A program made the translations under genes and the position numbers. The notes beneath the pieces are model-generated. The model was not told the origin of the DNA. It did no database searches and worked only from the letters and a program-made list of their open reading frames with translations. Positions 8,517 to 16,967 of a stretch of DNA of 64,000 nt are shown here, piece by piece; positions within the stretch are counted from its first letter, which is position 1; every line of letters starts with the position of its first letter. This DNA comes from Saccharopolyspora aridisoli (lineage in GTDB: Bacteria; Actinomycetota; Actinomycetes; Mycobacteriales; Pseudonocardiaceae), in NCBI RefSeq assembly GCF_004348445.1, contig NZ_SMKV01000026.1:1-64000 (forward strand). The letters run 5' to 3'.

Positions 8517-9932
8517 TCAGAACCCCGCGTAGCAGTAGGAGTCCGACGAGGCGTCCCCTCCCTGGAGCCGGACCTGGTGGGCTCGACGGCCGCGGAAGTC
8601 CTCGCCGTGGGGGAAGAAGCCCTCGTCGACGGTCAGGCCGCCGCGGTGCGGGTCCGTGCTGAGCTTGGCCATCCACGCGCCGACGCCGTCGGGGTAGAAC
8701 TGGTCGTCCCAGGACCCGTAGAGCGAGTTGGTCATGTAGATCCGAGTCCCGTCCCGGCTGACCTCGACCATCTGCGGCCCGCCCGCCAGCGGCCGGTCGG
8801 GTTCCGACGGGTGCGGGACCCGGCCGACGATGCCGCCGAGCCGGATCGATCCGGCTTCGCGAGGTGTGGCGGGGTCGCTGACGTCGTACTGCTTGAGCTC
8901 ACCGGTCCCCCAGCACGAGACGTAGAGGAAGCGGTCGTCGACGGAGAGGTTGATGTCGGTGACCAGCGGCGGGACAGCGCCGAAGGGCTTGAGCGCGGGC
9001 GGCAGCAGTTCGACGTCGGCGGGTTCGGCGGGGATGGTGATGACCTTGTCGGCGGTCCACCGATCGCCGTCTCGCCGCCAGCGCCACACCGATGCGGACA
9101 GGTCTTCGGTGCTGATCACGACGCCGGCGAAGCCCCACGTGGCGTTCGGGTCGTGCGAGGGCCGCAGCTCCAGAACCATCTGGTGCTCGGCGCCGAGGTC
9201 CACCCGCTGCAGGTGCTTGCCCGCGGCGAGGTCCCAGAAGTGCAGCGCGTGGCCGTACTCGTTGGCGAGCAGCAGTTCGGGCACCACGCCCTCCTCGATC
9301 ATCGAGGGCGTGCCCCACTCGCTGGTGATCAGGGTGTTCTGGTTGAGGTGCCACCAAGCGTCGTAGGCGAGCTGCTGCGGGCCCCGGTCGGACTCCCACG
9401 CCCGCACGACCTCGAAGGTGTCGTGGTCGAGCACCGCGATCCCGCCCGGCCCCCCGTCGCCGTCGGCGGCGCCCAGGCAAGACAGGTAGATGCCGTCGGG
9501 GCCGCAGTGCAGCGTGTGCGGACGGGAGTACCCGGCGCGGGCGGCGAGCTCGTCGGCGCCGACGGTGCGCACCAGCCGTGGCTGCTTCGGGTCCGGGTGG
9601 GTGTCGTAGACGTGCAGGTTCGAGGAGCGCAAACCGGGCAGCAGCAGGTACCGGCGTTGCAGGCCGTCGGTGTGGTGACCGGCGTGGGCGAAGGCGCTGC
9701 TGCAGGCGTTCCAGCCGAAGTGGTGCAGCTCATCGCCCTTGGTCGGCAGATCCGCCCACCCCACGATCTGCCCGTGCTGGGCGGATTCCGGGTCGGTGTC
9801 GATGACGGCGAGGGCATCGGGTTGTTCGGCCGCGCGGTCGAAGGTGACCACGTAGGCCAGCTTCTCCGGTGGCGCGGCGATCGCGTCGGCGGGACTGCGG
9901 TAGAAGGTCGGATCGACCGCGGCATGGCTCAT
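8517..9932 (-). CDS. Selenium-binding protein SBP56 / methanethiol oxidase family
   Basis: A 471-residue beta-propeller-like protein of the SBP56 family. Bacterial members have been shown to oxidise methanethiol to formaldehyde, H2S and H2O2 with copper; human SELENBP1 does the same. Family hallmarks are visible: an N-terminal YVVTFDRAAEQPDALAVID block, HHFGWNACSSAF, RPHTLHCGPDGIYLSCLG, HLNQNTLITSEWGTP, VTDINLSVDDRFLYVSCWGTGELKQYD, and C-terminal GGPQMVEVSRDGTRIYMTNSLYGSWDDQFYP with His residues of the metal site. No signal peptide is seen, unlike some proteobacterial methanethiol oxidases. The ATG at 9932 has a GAGGAGGA site. It shares the 8479-8505 terminator with rpiA. The activity is inferred; only family membership is firm. 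Confidence 0.9.
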   Translation of the reverse strand: MSHAAVDPTFYRSPADAIAAPPEKLAYVVTFDRAAEQPDALAVIDTDPESAQHGQIVGWADLPTKGDELHHFGWNACSSAFAHAGHHTDGLQRRYLLLPGLRSSNLHVYDTHPDPKQPRLVRTVGADELAARAGYSRPHTLHCGPDGIYLSCLGAADGDGGPGGIAVLDHDTFEVVRAWESDRGPQQLAYDAWWHLNQNTLITSEWGTPSMIEEGVVPELLLANEYGHALHFWDLAAGKHLQRVDLGAEHQMVLELRPSHDPNATWGFAGVVISTEDLSASVWRWRRDGDRWTADKVITIPAEPADVELLPPALKPFGAVPPLVTDINLSVDDRFLYVSCWGTGELKQYDVSDPATPREAGSIRLGGIVGRVPHPSEPDRPLAGGPQMVEVSRDGTRIYMTNSLYGSWDDQFYPDGVGAWMAKLSTDPHRGGLTVDEGFFPHGEDFRGRRAHQVRLQGGDASSDSYCYAGF

Positions 9933-9989
9933 CTCGTCCTCCTCGGGAGATGGCGTTCGGTCGTTCCAGCATGGTCCCGCGCTCCCCCC

Positions 9990-10500
9990 TCAGCGACCGT
10001 GCCCGCATTCCAGGAAGCCGCAGGTCGAGTGGTTCTGCAGCTGCGCGCAGCACAAGTCCGGACTGACCCGGTAGGTGGTGTGCAGGAGCACGTACCGGCC
10101 GCCCAACCAGCCCGTATCGCACTCGAGGTGAACCGTGCGCACGATGACGAAGTCCCACTCCTGCGACTCCCCGCGGAACTCGATGGCGACGTGGTTTCAC
10201 CCGAGCGGAGGGCGGGGACGTGCCCATCCGCGTAGGGCACGTCCGCTCCGAGAGCCGCCAGTTCCGCCATGTCTCCAGGGCGAAGTCGCGGATGTCGGCT
10301 ACGCCCGGCTCGTAGGCCACGCCCAGCACCAGGACCCGAGCTCCTGTGGCGCGCTTCCCGCGATCGGCGAGGAGCTGCCTGGCGCGATACACGACCTCGC
10401 GCGGGCGGGCCGCGATCGAACCCATGGCGGCGTTCATCAGCGGGGCGGGCAGGCGTTGGGCGCGCAGCTGCCCCAGCAGTGGATGCCGTGCCCGCCGACT
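9990..10500 (-). pseudogene. Decayed nucleotide-sugar dehydrogenase (UDP-glucose/UDP-ManNAc dehydrogenase type), C-terminal half
   Basis: Three pieces in different minus-strand frames read as one protein. The first has LPAPLMNAAMGSIAARPREV and then GARVLVLGVAYEPGVADIRD, the signature of the UDP-binding domain of nucleotide-sugar dehydrogenases. The second, in another frame, continues MAELAALGADVPYADGHVP. The third gives FVIVRTVHLECDTGWL and a TTYR-like terminus, and stops at 9990. At least two frameshifts separate them, and the NAD-binding N-terminal half is absent. Upstream (to about 10740) other frames show no recognisable continuation. It is therefore a truncated, non-functional copy. Confidence 0.7.
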
Positions 10501-11049
10501 CGATTGGTCGCCGTTCCACCGAGCAGGTGTCCCGGTGCTCGAACAGCACTTCGAGCACCGGGTCCACGCGCAGCCGCACGGGGAGCTCATCCTCGGACTC
10601 GGGATGCTGGACCTGCTGTTCGTCCAGGGCCGCTCAGCCGTCAGGACGTTCCAGGCCTCAGCCGCTTCGAAATCCCTCCGTTGCGCCCGCAGCGGTGTCC
10701 GCCGCCCATCCACAGAGGAGCGTTCTTCCGCTGACGCTTCAACTTCCACCTCATACTCGGTGTGAACTCCCGTGCGAGGACGGGACGCGCGGCCGCTGCG
10801 CGCATGCCTGGCTGACGGATTCGCTGATTACCGGCGGTCATGTCGGCCTGCCGGCGGTCGCGGCCGAGCGGCGTCGCCGGAAACCAAGCACTTTTCGTCC
10901 GCTTGAAGGCAACCCCAGTCGAGCGTGCGACGTGAGATGGGTGTCGCGATGCCAAAGCCCGGACTTCGGGCCTGGGGGCCACAGCACCACTCCACGGAAC
11001 ACGACTGTGCGATCGCACGCGTGTGAGCACTGAAACTGGGAGGAAAAGG
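10501..11049. other. Gene-free region with degraded coding look
   Basis: Between the dehydrogenase remnant and the secreted-protein gene, minus-strand frames at about 10510-10740 keep some coding character (for example VRLRVDPVLEVLFEH) but are broken by a stop and a frame change, and I do not recognise the family. The part from 10760 to 11037 should hold the promoter of the downstream gene; nothing specific is visible there. Confidence 0.35.
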
Positions 11050-11451
11050 ATGTCGACGAACACACTGCGCAACAAGGGCTTCAAAGCCACCCTCGCGATT
11101 GCCGGGGGTCTGCTGCTGGCCGGATCGAGCATGGGCCTCGCCTCTGCCGAATCCGACCAGGAAGCCACTCACCGCGCCATGGCCGAAGCATGCGGGGACG
11201 GCTACCTGTGCGTCTGGCCCGAAGCCAACGGGCACGGCGAAATGGTGAAGCTCTTCGAGTGCGGCGTCTACGACACGCCGTGGCCGGTCGGGTCCTGGAT
11301 CAACAACCAGTACACCGGCCAGGTGGCCGAGTTCATCGGTCCCGACCCGGCGAACCCGGGCGGCGAGTGGATCGTCCAGTACACCTCCACCGCGCCCGAG
11401 TTCAGTGACAACAGCAGGGGATTCGACACCCGGCGGGTGCACCCCTGCTGA
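11050..11451 (+). CDS. Secreted peptidase-inhibitor family I36-like protein
   Basis: A 133-residue exported protein. The N-terminus has a classical signal peptide: basic MSTNTLRNKGFK, a hydrophobic core LAIAGGLLLAGSSM, and an AlaSerAla type cleavage site (LASA|E) near residue 31. The mature part has four cysteines and the GYLCVWPEANGHGE pattern typical of family I36 / beta-gamma-crystallin-like secreted actinobacterial proteins, of which the Streptomyces metalloprotease inhibitor SMPI is the type. The inhibitor role is a family guess; many members have unknown function. The ATG at 11050 has a very good GGAGGAAAAGG site directly upstream; an earlier GTG at 11023 lacks one and would bury the signal peptide. 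A hairpin terminator follows. Confidence 0.8.
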   Translation: MSTNTLRNKGFKATLAIAGGLLLAGSSMGLASAESDQEATHRAMAEACGDGYLCVWPEANGHGEMVKLFECGVYDTPWPVGSWINNQYTGQVAEFIGPDPANPGGEWIVQYTSTAPEFSDNSRGFDTRRVHPC

Positions 11452-11463
11452 TGTGGAGGACGT

Positions 11464-11497
11464 CCCGGCCGCCGCTGTTCACGCGGTGGTGGCCGGG
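11464..11497 (+). terminator. Hairpin after the I36-like gene
   Basis: CCCGGCC (11464-11470) pairs with GGCCGGG (11491-11497), extended inward by a GCCGC/GCGGT stretch, 13 bp after the stop codon. Confidence 0.6.
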
Positions 11498-11716
11498 CAA
11501 AACCCTTCGAGATCGATCATGAAGGGGCAGACCCCCGGCACCGTCGCGCACTCCCACGGCGCTGGGGGTGAATGGCAGTCCTCCACCGCAGTGGAGGGAT
11601 CACCCCGATGACGGGTTTCGACTCGATCCCTGCTGACAGAGGACGTCGACGGCCACGGCTGCTTCGAGCGGTCGTGGTCATCGGCATGCCGCAACATCGG
11701 TGGCACGATGGGCGGC

Positions 11717-12607
11717 ATGACGCGATGGAGCAGCGATCAGCTACCGAACTTGGCCGGCAAGACGGCCGTCATCACCGGCGCGAACAGCGGACTCGGTTTG
11801 GAGACCGCGCAGGCGCTGGGGCGGGCGGGCGCGCACGTCGTGCTCGCCGTGCGCAACGCCGCCAAGGGTGAGCAGGCCGTCGGCAGCGTGCCCGGCTCGG
11901 CCGAGGTGCGCCGACTCGACCTGGGAGACCTCGCCTCGGTGCGCGAGTTCGCCGACTCGTGGGACGGCGAGATCTCCATGCTCATCAACAACGCCGGGGT
12001 CATGTTCCCGCCCGAGGGGCTGACCAGGGACGGGTTCGAGATCCAGTTCGGCACCAACCACCTCGGCCACTTCGCGTTGACCAACCTGCTGATCGACCAC
12101 GTCACCGATCGCGTGGTCACGGTGTCCTCCAGCATGCACCGGTCGGTGAAGGGAATCCGCTGGGAGGACCCGAACTTCACCGGCGCCTACGACCCGCAGA
12201 AGGCTTACGGCCAGTCGAAGCTGGCGAACCTGCTGTTCACCCTGGAGCTGCAACGCCGGCTCTCCGAGGCGGGTTCGGCGGTTCGCGCCACGGCGGCGCA
12301 CCCGGGCTACGCGGCGACGAACCTGCAGAGCCACGCGGGGAACCCGCTGCTGCGCCGGTTGATGGCCGTCGGCAACCTCTTCGCTGCGCAGCCTGCGCAG
12401 GTGGGTGCGCTGCCGACGCTGTTCGCCGCCACGCAGGACGTCCCGGGCGCCAGCTACGTGGGCCCGGACGGCCCGTTCGAGCTGCGCGGCTCCCCCACCC
12501 TGGTGGGACGCACCCAAGCGGCCAGCGACCCCGAGGCAGCCCAACGGCTGTGGACCCTTTCCGAGCACCTCACCGGGATCACGTTCCCGATGGCCGAGAA
12601 GTTCTGA
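11717..12607 (+). CDS. Short-chain dehydrogenase/reductase, retinol-dehydrogenase-like
   Basis: A 296-residue NAD(P)-dependent oxidoreductase of the classical SDR superfamily. Motifs are complete: the cofactor loop [10 protein letters not shown] near residue 20, NNAG, the catalytic serine in VTVSSSMH, and YGQSK (Tyr-x-x-x-Lys). The length and the insert after the active site ([17 protein letters not shown]) fit the RDH/WWOX/protochlorophyllide-reductase-like subgroup that many actinomycetes keep as uncharacterised enzymes. The substrate is unknown. ATG at 11717 was preferred over ATG at 11708 because it matches the usual N-terminus; neither has a strong ribosome binding site. It appears to be a single-gene unit. 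Confidence 0.85.
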   Translation: MTRWSSDQLPNLAGKTAVITGANSGLGLETAQALGRAGAHVVLAVRNAAKGEQAVGSVPGSAEVRRLDLGDLASVREFADSWDGEISMLINNAGVMFPPEGLTRDGFEIQFGTNHLGHFALTNLLIDHVTDRVVTVSSSMHRSVKGIRWEDPNFTGAYDPQKAYGQSKLANLLFTLELQRRLSEAGSAVRATAAHPGYAATNLQSHAGNPLLRRLMAVGNLFAAQPAQVGALPTLFAATQDVPGASYVGPDGPFELRGSPTLVGRTQAASDPEAAQRLWTLSEHLTGITFPMAEKF

Positions 12608-13023
12608 CGTCCACATCGACCCGTGCTCGGACCGAGCCGTGGGGATCGGTGGCCTCCGCGTAGGGTGGGCGCTGCATTTGAGAGTTCTGATGAGGACGAG
12701 GCCGGGGCGCTTGCTCTGACTTCCTCACCGCTGCGGAGGCCGGTGGTTCCTGCTGCGCCTGGCGGCGCGGGCTCCGCGATCGCCAAGTCGCCTCGGTGGG
12801 TTCCGGCTGACACCGCACAGCGAGCACACGCGCACGTCGTTCGCGTGACCGATTATCGGCACGGAGTCGGTGCGGGAGAAGCGGTCCCACGTGAAATCAC
12901 CGCGTCCGCCCACCCCACACCGTCTCGACCTGTTAGCTCGCGGTGGCCGCGCTCCAGGCGAGACCATCCGAAACCGCACCTGCTCGCGCACCTGCGCACT
13001 CCTCGTTGAACGACCCCCAACGA
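12608..13023. other. 416-bp region; possible small basic CxxC protein on the minus strand
   Basis: No certain gene. On the minus strand an open frame at about 12725-12925 has good third-position G/C bias and encodes DFTWDRFSRTDSVPIIGHAND, then a CSLCG pair of cysteines and an Arg-rich tail, ending at a stop at 12725. Without a clear start, ribosome binding site or known family it is only a candidate. The rest shows nothing. Confidence 0.25.
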
Positions 13024-13878
13024 TCAACGCGTGGTGATGGTCAGCGGCAGGCCGTGCGGGTCGATGAGCAGCGGCTCCGGTCCCGGTCGCAGCACCGCCC
13101 CCGCACCAGCGGCGGTCATCGCCCCCACCGCTGCGGGCGCTTCGGCCACGCCGAGTCCGACGGCGCGCAGGCCGAGCCGGGACTGCCCCGCCGACCACGG
13201 GCTGGGCGTGGTCTCGCGGCGGAAGGTGAACAGCTCCAGCACGGCGCCGCCGAGTCGCAGGTTGGTGATGACGAACCCGCGCGGATCATCGGAGCGGACG
13301 AGCTTGCCGATCACCTTCGCGCCGAGGGTGCGGCCGTAGAAGTCGAGCGCTTCTTGCAGGTCCGGGGCGGTGACGGCGATGTGGTCGAAGACCGGGCCCG
13401 CGTCGCGCGGCCGGTTGTCGTGCGCGGCGACGTCTTCGGCGGCCAGCTCGGGCGAGTGAACCTCGTCGTGGCGGACGGCGCCCTCGACGAATTCCAGCGG
13501 CGTCCCGTCGGGGTCGGTGAAGAAGGTGATGCGCACGTTGCCGTGGGCATCCTTGGGAGGCGTGGTGAACTCGACGCCGGCCTCGCGCAGCCGGGCGGCC
13601 TGGGCGTCGACGTCGCCGACCTTCATGCCCACGTGCCGCATCCCGCACTGCAGGTCATCCGGCGCCCAGCCACCGAGGTCGCCCTCGCCGATCTCGACGA
13701 GCTTGATCCGCGCTGGCCCGGCATCGAGCCAGCGGACACCGGAATCCCGCGCGATTTCGTTGAATCCCAGCAGTCCGGTGTAGAACTCCTGGGAACGCGC
13801 CAAATTTCGGCAGCCGATCTCGACGTGCCGGATCGTGGCGGTGGCCGCGCTCGGGTCGGCGGAATGGTTCGCGGTCAT
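13024..13878 (-). CDS. Two-domain VOC (glyoxalase/dioxygenase fold) protein
   Basis: A 284-residue protein made of two vicinal-oxygen-chelate modules. Module one starts at IRHVEIGCRNLARSQEFYTGLLGF and ends near TDPDGTPLEFVEG; module two starts at FDHIAVTAPDLQEALDFYGRTLGAKVIG. Histidines and glutamates at the usual metal positions (HVEI, LEFVE, DHIAV, LELF) are present, so a metal-dependent lyase, isomerase or extradiol dioxygenase activity is possible, but VOC proteins also serve as ligand-binding resistance proteins. The ATG at 13878 has a GGAGGGGCGATG arrangement. It is transcribed away from the xylose genes, and a long perfect inverted repeat lies 103 bp upstream. The function is not assignable. 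Confidence 0.8.
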   Translation of the reverse strand: MTANHSADPSAATATIRHVEIGCRNLARSQEFYTGLLGFNEIARDSGVRWLDAGPARIKLVEIGEGDLGGWAPDDLQCGMRHVGMKVGDVDAQAARLREAGVEFTTPPKDAHGNVRITFFTDPDGTPLEFVEGAVRHDEVHSPELAAEDVAAHDNRPRDAGPVFDHIAVTAPDLQEALDFYGRTLGAKVIGKLVRSDDPRGFVITNLRLGGAVLELFTFRRETTPSPWSAGQSRLGLRAVGLGVAEAPAAVGAMTAAGAGAVLRPGPEPLLIDPHGLPLTITTR

Positions 13879-13980
13879 CGCCCCTCCGGCGAGTCGTTCC
13901 GGACGCCGCTGGTGGTCGCGATCCGGTGGTCGTGCGTGATCACGATGCTGCCACCGCTCTCGATCTCAGGGCAACGGATT

Positions 13981-14023
13981 GTCCAGGACACGAACCGAAC
14001 GCTGTCCGGTTCGTGTCCTGGAC
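13981..14023. repeat. Perfect 17-bp inverted repeat between VOC gene and ROK regulator
   Basis: GTCCAGGACACGAACCG (13981-13997) and its exact complement (14007-14023) flank a 9-nt spacer. Each arm contains a nearly palindromic TGTCC-N-GGACA unit (13980-13990; right copy at 14014-14024). It lies in a divergent intergenic region (13879-14293), so it is either a regulatory site or a stable hairpin rather than a normal terminator. Confidence 0.7.
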
Positions 14024-14260
14024 GAAGAGGTGCCCGCCTCACCGAGGGGGCGGGAGCGAGACGGGCAGCCGCGAGACTACGCCGTTCGGCTCAATGACGA
14101 TCCCCGAAGGCGGCACTGCGTGACGATCTCACCGCATCCGGTGATCGGATTGGTTCGCCGGGTCAACTAAAAAGCCGCGTTTCCCTCTTCGAGGAGGACC
14201 GGAAGATGGTCGCACCGATGGCGGTCGCACGAAAAACCTTGTCATCGGGCGCTTCGGGTA

Positions 14261-14281
14261 TTAGTTTGGCGGCCATACTTA
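14261..14281 (+). promoter_or_regulatory. Candidate ROK-family operator upstream of the regulator gene
   Basis: TTAGTTTGG (14261-14269), CGG, CCATACTTA (14273-14281): an imperfect AT-rich palindrome, 7 of 9 positions matching. It abuts the ribosome binding site of the ROK gene. Sites of the TTAGTTTG-type with a complementary half are typical for XylR-like ROK repressors, so autoregulation is likely. Confidence 0.5.
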
Positions 14282-14293
14282 TTGGAGGTGGGT

Positions 14294-15556
14294 GTGGCCG
14301 AACGAGGAAGCGGTGAGGCCGTGCGGCTCGACGCGTCGCCGGCCGGTGTCGACCAGACCGCGGTGCGGCGGGCCAACCTCGCGCGCGTGCTCGACGAGGT
14401 GCGGCGCGGCGAGGTCGTCTCGCGCGCCGACATCGCCACCAGCAGCAAGCTCACCAAGGCGACCGTCTCCAGCCTGGCCACCGAACTCATCGACCGCGGC
14501 CTCATCCGCGAGACGGGCCTGCGTCGCGACGGCGCCGTCGGCCGTCCCGGACGCTCGCTGGAGCTCGACGGCGGCGGCATCACCGCGCTCGGGTTGGAGA
14601 TCAACTCCCAGTACCTGGCCGCGCGCGGCACCGACCTGGCCGGTCGCGTCATCGTCGAACGGCGGCTCGGGTTCGACGCCATGCGCGCAGACCCGGAGAC
14701 CACGCTCGACCGGCTCGCCGCGATCGCCCGCGAAGCCGTCACCGAACTGGCGGGCACCGGGTCGTCGTTCCTGGCAGGCATCGCCGTGGCGGTGCCCGGC
14801 CTGGTCGACGCCGAGACCGGCCGGGTGCGCTACGCGCCCAACCTGGAATGGCGCTCGATCCCGATCGCCGGAGCGCTGCGCGAGCGCCTCGGTGGTGACG
14901 TGCCGATCGTGGTCGACAACGAGGCCAACCTCTCCGCCCTCGCCGAGCTGCACTCCATGCCCCAGCCCGCCGCCGACCTGGTGTACCTGACCGGCGAGGT
15001 CGGTGTCGGCGCGGGCTTGATCACCGGCGGGCGACTGCTGCGCGGCTCCGGCGGGTTCACCGGGGAGATCGGGCACGTCCCGGTCGACCTCGACGGGCAG
15101 GTCTGCGGATGCGGACGCCGCGGCTGCCTGGAGACCAAGATCGGGTTGCCTGCCGTGCTGCGCGCGGCGGCACCCGACCTGGCCGACCAGGACGTCGACC
15201 CGCAGGAGCAGGCCCACGCGCTGCGCCAGCGCGCCGAGGACGGCGGGCCGGAAGCCATGGCCGGTTTCGACGAGATCGGCAGGTGGCTGGGCATCGGCGT
15301 GTCGGTGCTGGTCAACCTGCTCAACCCGGAGGTCGTCGTGCTCGGCGGCTACCTCGGCACCGTCGCGCCCTACCTGGTTCCCGCCGCGATGCGGGAACTG
15401 CGCGACCGCTCGGTGGCCGGAGACGCGGCGGTCTGCCGGATCACCGCCTCCACCCACGGGTTCTCCGCCGCCGTGCGCGGCGCCAGCAGCATCGTCATCG
15501 AGGAGATCTTCCGCGATCCGCTGCGCATCCCCGCGGCCGAGAAGGCCGTCGATTGA
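14294..15556 (+). CDS. xylR: ROK-family transcriptional regulator (XylR-like)
   Basis: A 420-residue repressor with an N-terminal winged helix-turn-helix ([21 protein letters not shown], then [18 protein letters not shown]) and a C-terminal ROK sugar-kinase-like domain. The ROK part has the GLEINSQYL start, the EVGVGAGLI glycine-rich segment, and the zinc-binding [10 protein letters not shown] motif with Cys spacing typical for ROK regulators. It lies 70 bp upstream of xylA in the same direction, so it most probably senses xylose and represses the xyl genes. Residues for true kinase activity are not all in place. GTG at 14294 is chosen because GGAGGTG sits 4-10 nt upstream; the open frame extends to a TTG at 14282 inside that site. 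Confidence 0.88.
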   Translation: MAERGSGEAVRLDASPAGVDQTAVRRANLARVLDEVRRGEVVSRADIATSSKLTKATVSSLATELIDRGLIRETGLRRDGAVGRPGRSLELDGGGITALGLEINSQYLAARGTDLAGRVIVERRLGFDAMRADPETTLDRLAAIAREAVTELAGTGSSFLAGIAVAVPGLVDAETGRVRYAPNLEWRSIPIAGALRERLGGDVPIVVDNEANLSALAELHSMPQPAADLVYLTGEVGVGAGLITGGRLLRGSGGFTGEIGHVPVDLDGQVCGCGRRGCLETKIGLPAVLRAAAPDLADQDVDPQEQAHALRQRAEDGGPEAMAGFDEIGRWLGIGVSVLVNLLNPEVVVLGGYLGTVAPYLVPAAMRELRDRSVAGDAAVCRITASTHGFSAAVRGASSIVIEEIFRDPLRIPAAEKAVD

Positions 15557-15566
15557 ACGAGTTTCG

Positions 15567-15584
15567 CGGCACCGCCCGGTGCCG
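15567..15584. promoter_or_regulatory. Perfect 8+8 palindrome in front of xylA
   Basis: CGGCACCG-CC-CGGTGCCG occupies most of the 70-bp gap between the ROK gene and xylA. It could be an operator, or a small hairpin that tunes xylA expression relative to the regulator. It is too short and lacks a U-run for efficient termination. Confidence 0.4.
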
Positions 15585-15626
15585 TCACGACATCGCACTG
15601 CACCACGACGTGAGGAGCACCAGCTC

Positions 15627-16784
15627 ATGACCGACTTCACCCCGAAGCGCGAGGACAAGTTCTCGTTCGGCCTGTGGACCGTCGGCTGGCTCGGACGCGA
15701 CCCGTTCGGCGAAGCCACCCGCAGCCCGCTGGACCCGGTCGAGGCCGTGCACCGGCTCTCCGACCTGGGCGCCCACGGCATCACCTTCCACGACGACGAC
15801 CTGGTGCCGTTCGGTTCCGACGCCACCGAGCGCTCGGCCATCGTCTCCCGCTTCCGGGGCGCGCTGGACGAGACCGGTCTCGCCGTGCCGATGGTGACGA
15901 CCAACCTGTTCAGCCACCCGGTGTTCAAGGACGGCGGCTTCACCGCCAACGACCGCGACGTGCGCCGCTTCGCGCTGCGCAAGGTGCTGCGCAACGTCGA
16001 GCTGGCCGCCGAGCTCGGCGCCCGGACCTTCGTCGCCTGGGGCGGTCGCGAGGGCGCCGAATCGGGTGCGGCCAAGGACGTTCGCGCCGCGCTGGACCGC
16101 TACCGCGAGGCCGTGGACACCGTCTGCGCGTTCATCAAGGAGCGCGGTTACGACCTCAAGCTGGCCCTGGAGCCCAAGCCGAACGAGCCGCGCGGCGACA
16201 TCCTGCTGCCGACCGTCGGACACGCGCTGGCGTTCATCAACGAGCTCGAGCACGGCGACATCGTCGGCGTGAACCCCGAGGTCGGGCACGAGCAGATGGC
16301 GGGGCTGAACTTCACCCACGGCATCGCGCAGGCGCTGTGGGCGGGCAAGCTGTTCCACATCGACCTCAACGGGCAGAACGGCATCAAGTACGACCAGGAC
16401 CTGCGCTTCGGCGCCGGCGACGTGCGCACCGCGTTCTTCCTGGTCGACCTGCTGGAGAACGGCGGCTACGAAGGCCCGAGGCACTTCGACTTCAAGCCGC
16501 CGCGCACCGAGGACTACGACGGCGTCTGGGCTTCGGCGGCCGGCTGCATGCGCAACTACCTGATCCTCAAGGAGCGCGCGGCGTCCTTCCGCGCGGACCC
16601 GCGGGTCGAGGAGGCGCTGGAAGCGGCTCGGGTCGCCGAGCTGTCCACCCCGACCCTCAACGCCGGGGAATCGGTGTCCGACCTGCTGTCCGAGGACCTC
16701 GACGTCGACGCGGTGGCCGCGCGGGGCATGCACTTCGAACGGCTCGACCAGCTCGCCATGGACCACCTCCTCGGCGTCAACTGA
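15627..16784 (+). CDS. xylA: Xylose isomerase
   Basis: Converts D-xylose to D-xylulose (and glucose to fructose) in the cytosol, using two divalent metals. The 385-residue length is that of the short class I enzyme of Streptomyces and relatives. Active-site segments are intact: GITFHDDD with the catalytic His55, the metal ligand Glu182 in [29 protein letters not shown] and [14 protein letters not shown] at 15627 has a TGAGGAG site 9 nt away; the frame is open further upstream but homology starts with [12 protein letters not shown]. It lies between the ROK regulator and a terminator-like hairpin before xylB, so regulator and isomerase probably share an mRNA. Confidence 0.98.
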   Translation: MTDFTPKREDKFSFGLWTVGWLGRDPFGEATRSPLDPVEAVHRLSDLGAHGITFHDDDLVPFGSDATERSAIVSRFRGALDETGLAVPMVTTNLFSHPVFKDGGFTANDRDVRRFALRKVLRNVELAAELGARTFVAWGGREGAESGAAKDVRAALDRYREAVDTVCAFIKERGYDLKLALEPKPNEPRGDILLPTVGHALAFINELEHGDIVGVNPEVGHEQMAGLNFTHGIAQALWAGKLFHIDLNGQNGIKYDQDLRFGAGDVRTAFFLVDLLENGGYEGPRHFDFKPPRTEDYDGVWASAAGCMRNYLILKERAASFRADPRVEEALEAARVAELSTPTLNAGESVSDLLSEDLDVDAVAARGMHFERLDQLAMDHLLGVN

Positions 16785-16795
16785 TCAACCGAGAC

Positions 16796-16843
16796 CCGGC
16801 CCCAGCACCCGAAACGGAACCCCCCTTCGGGTGTCGGGGCCGG
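16796..16843 (+). terminator. Long hairpin between xylA and xylB
   Basis: Two 18-nt arms (16796-16813 and 16826-16843) pair with only two mismatches around a 12-nt C-rich loop, starting 12 bp after the xylA stop. It should terminate or attenuate most xylA transcripts before xylB. Confidence 0.75.
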
Positions 16844-16883
16844 TGATCGCACAACCGCGTCCTGATCGCGCACAATCGTGTCC
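16844..16883 (+). repeat. Tandem 19/21-bp imperfect direct repeat upstream of xylB
   Basis: TGATCGC-ACAACCGCGTCC (16844-16862) is followed at once by TGATCGCGCACAATCGTGTCC (16863-16883). The repeats share the TGATCGC, CACAA and GTCC blocks. Located 85 bp before the xylB start and after the xylA terminator, they may be a regulator-binding pair at a separate xylB promoter. Confidence 0.45.
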
Positions 16884-16967
16884 GGTCAGAACCGACTCCG
16901 GCGTTCCATCGCCGCACGAACTTGCCCGGGAGTGCTCGCACTCCGCGAGCACGAAGGATGATCCGCA

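Noticed and set aside
8388-10235. Plus-strand frame overlapping rpiA end and the SBP56 gene
   Set aside because: Antisense to a full-length SBP56 protein, low-complexity product.
16844-16883. Tandem repeat considered as CRISPR-like
   Set aside because: Only two imperfect units with no spacer between them and no cas genes.
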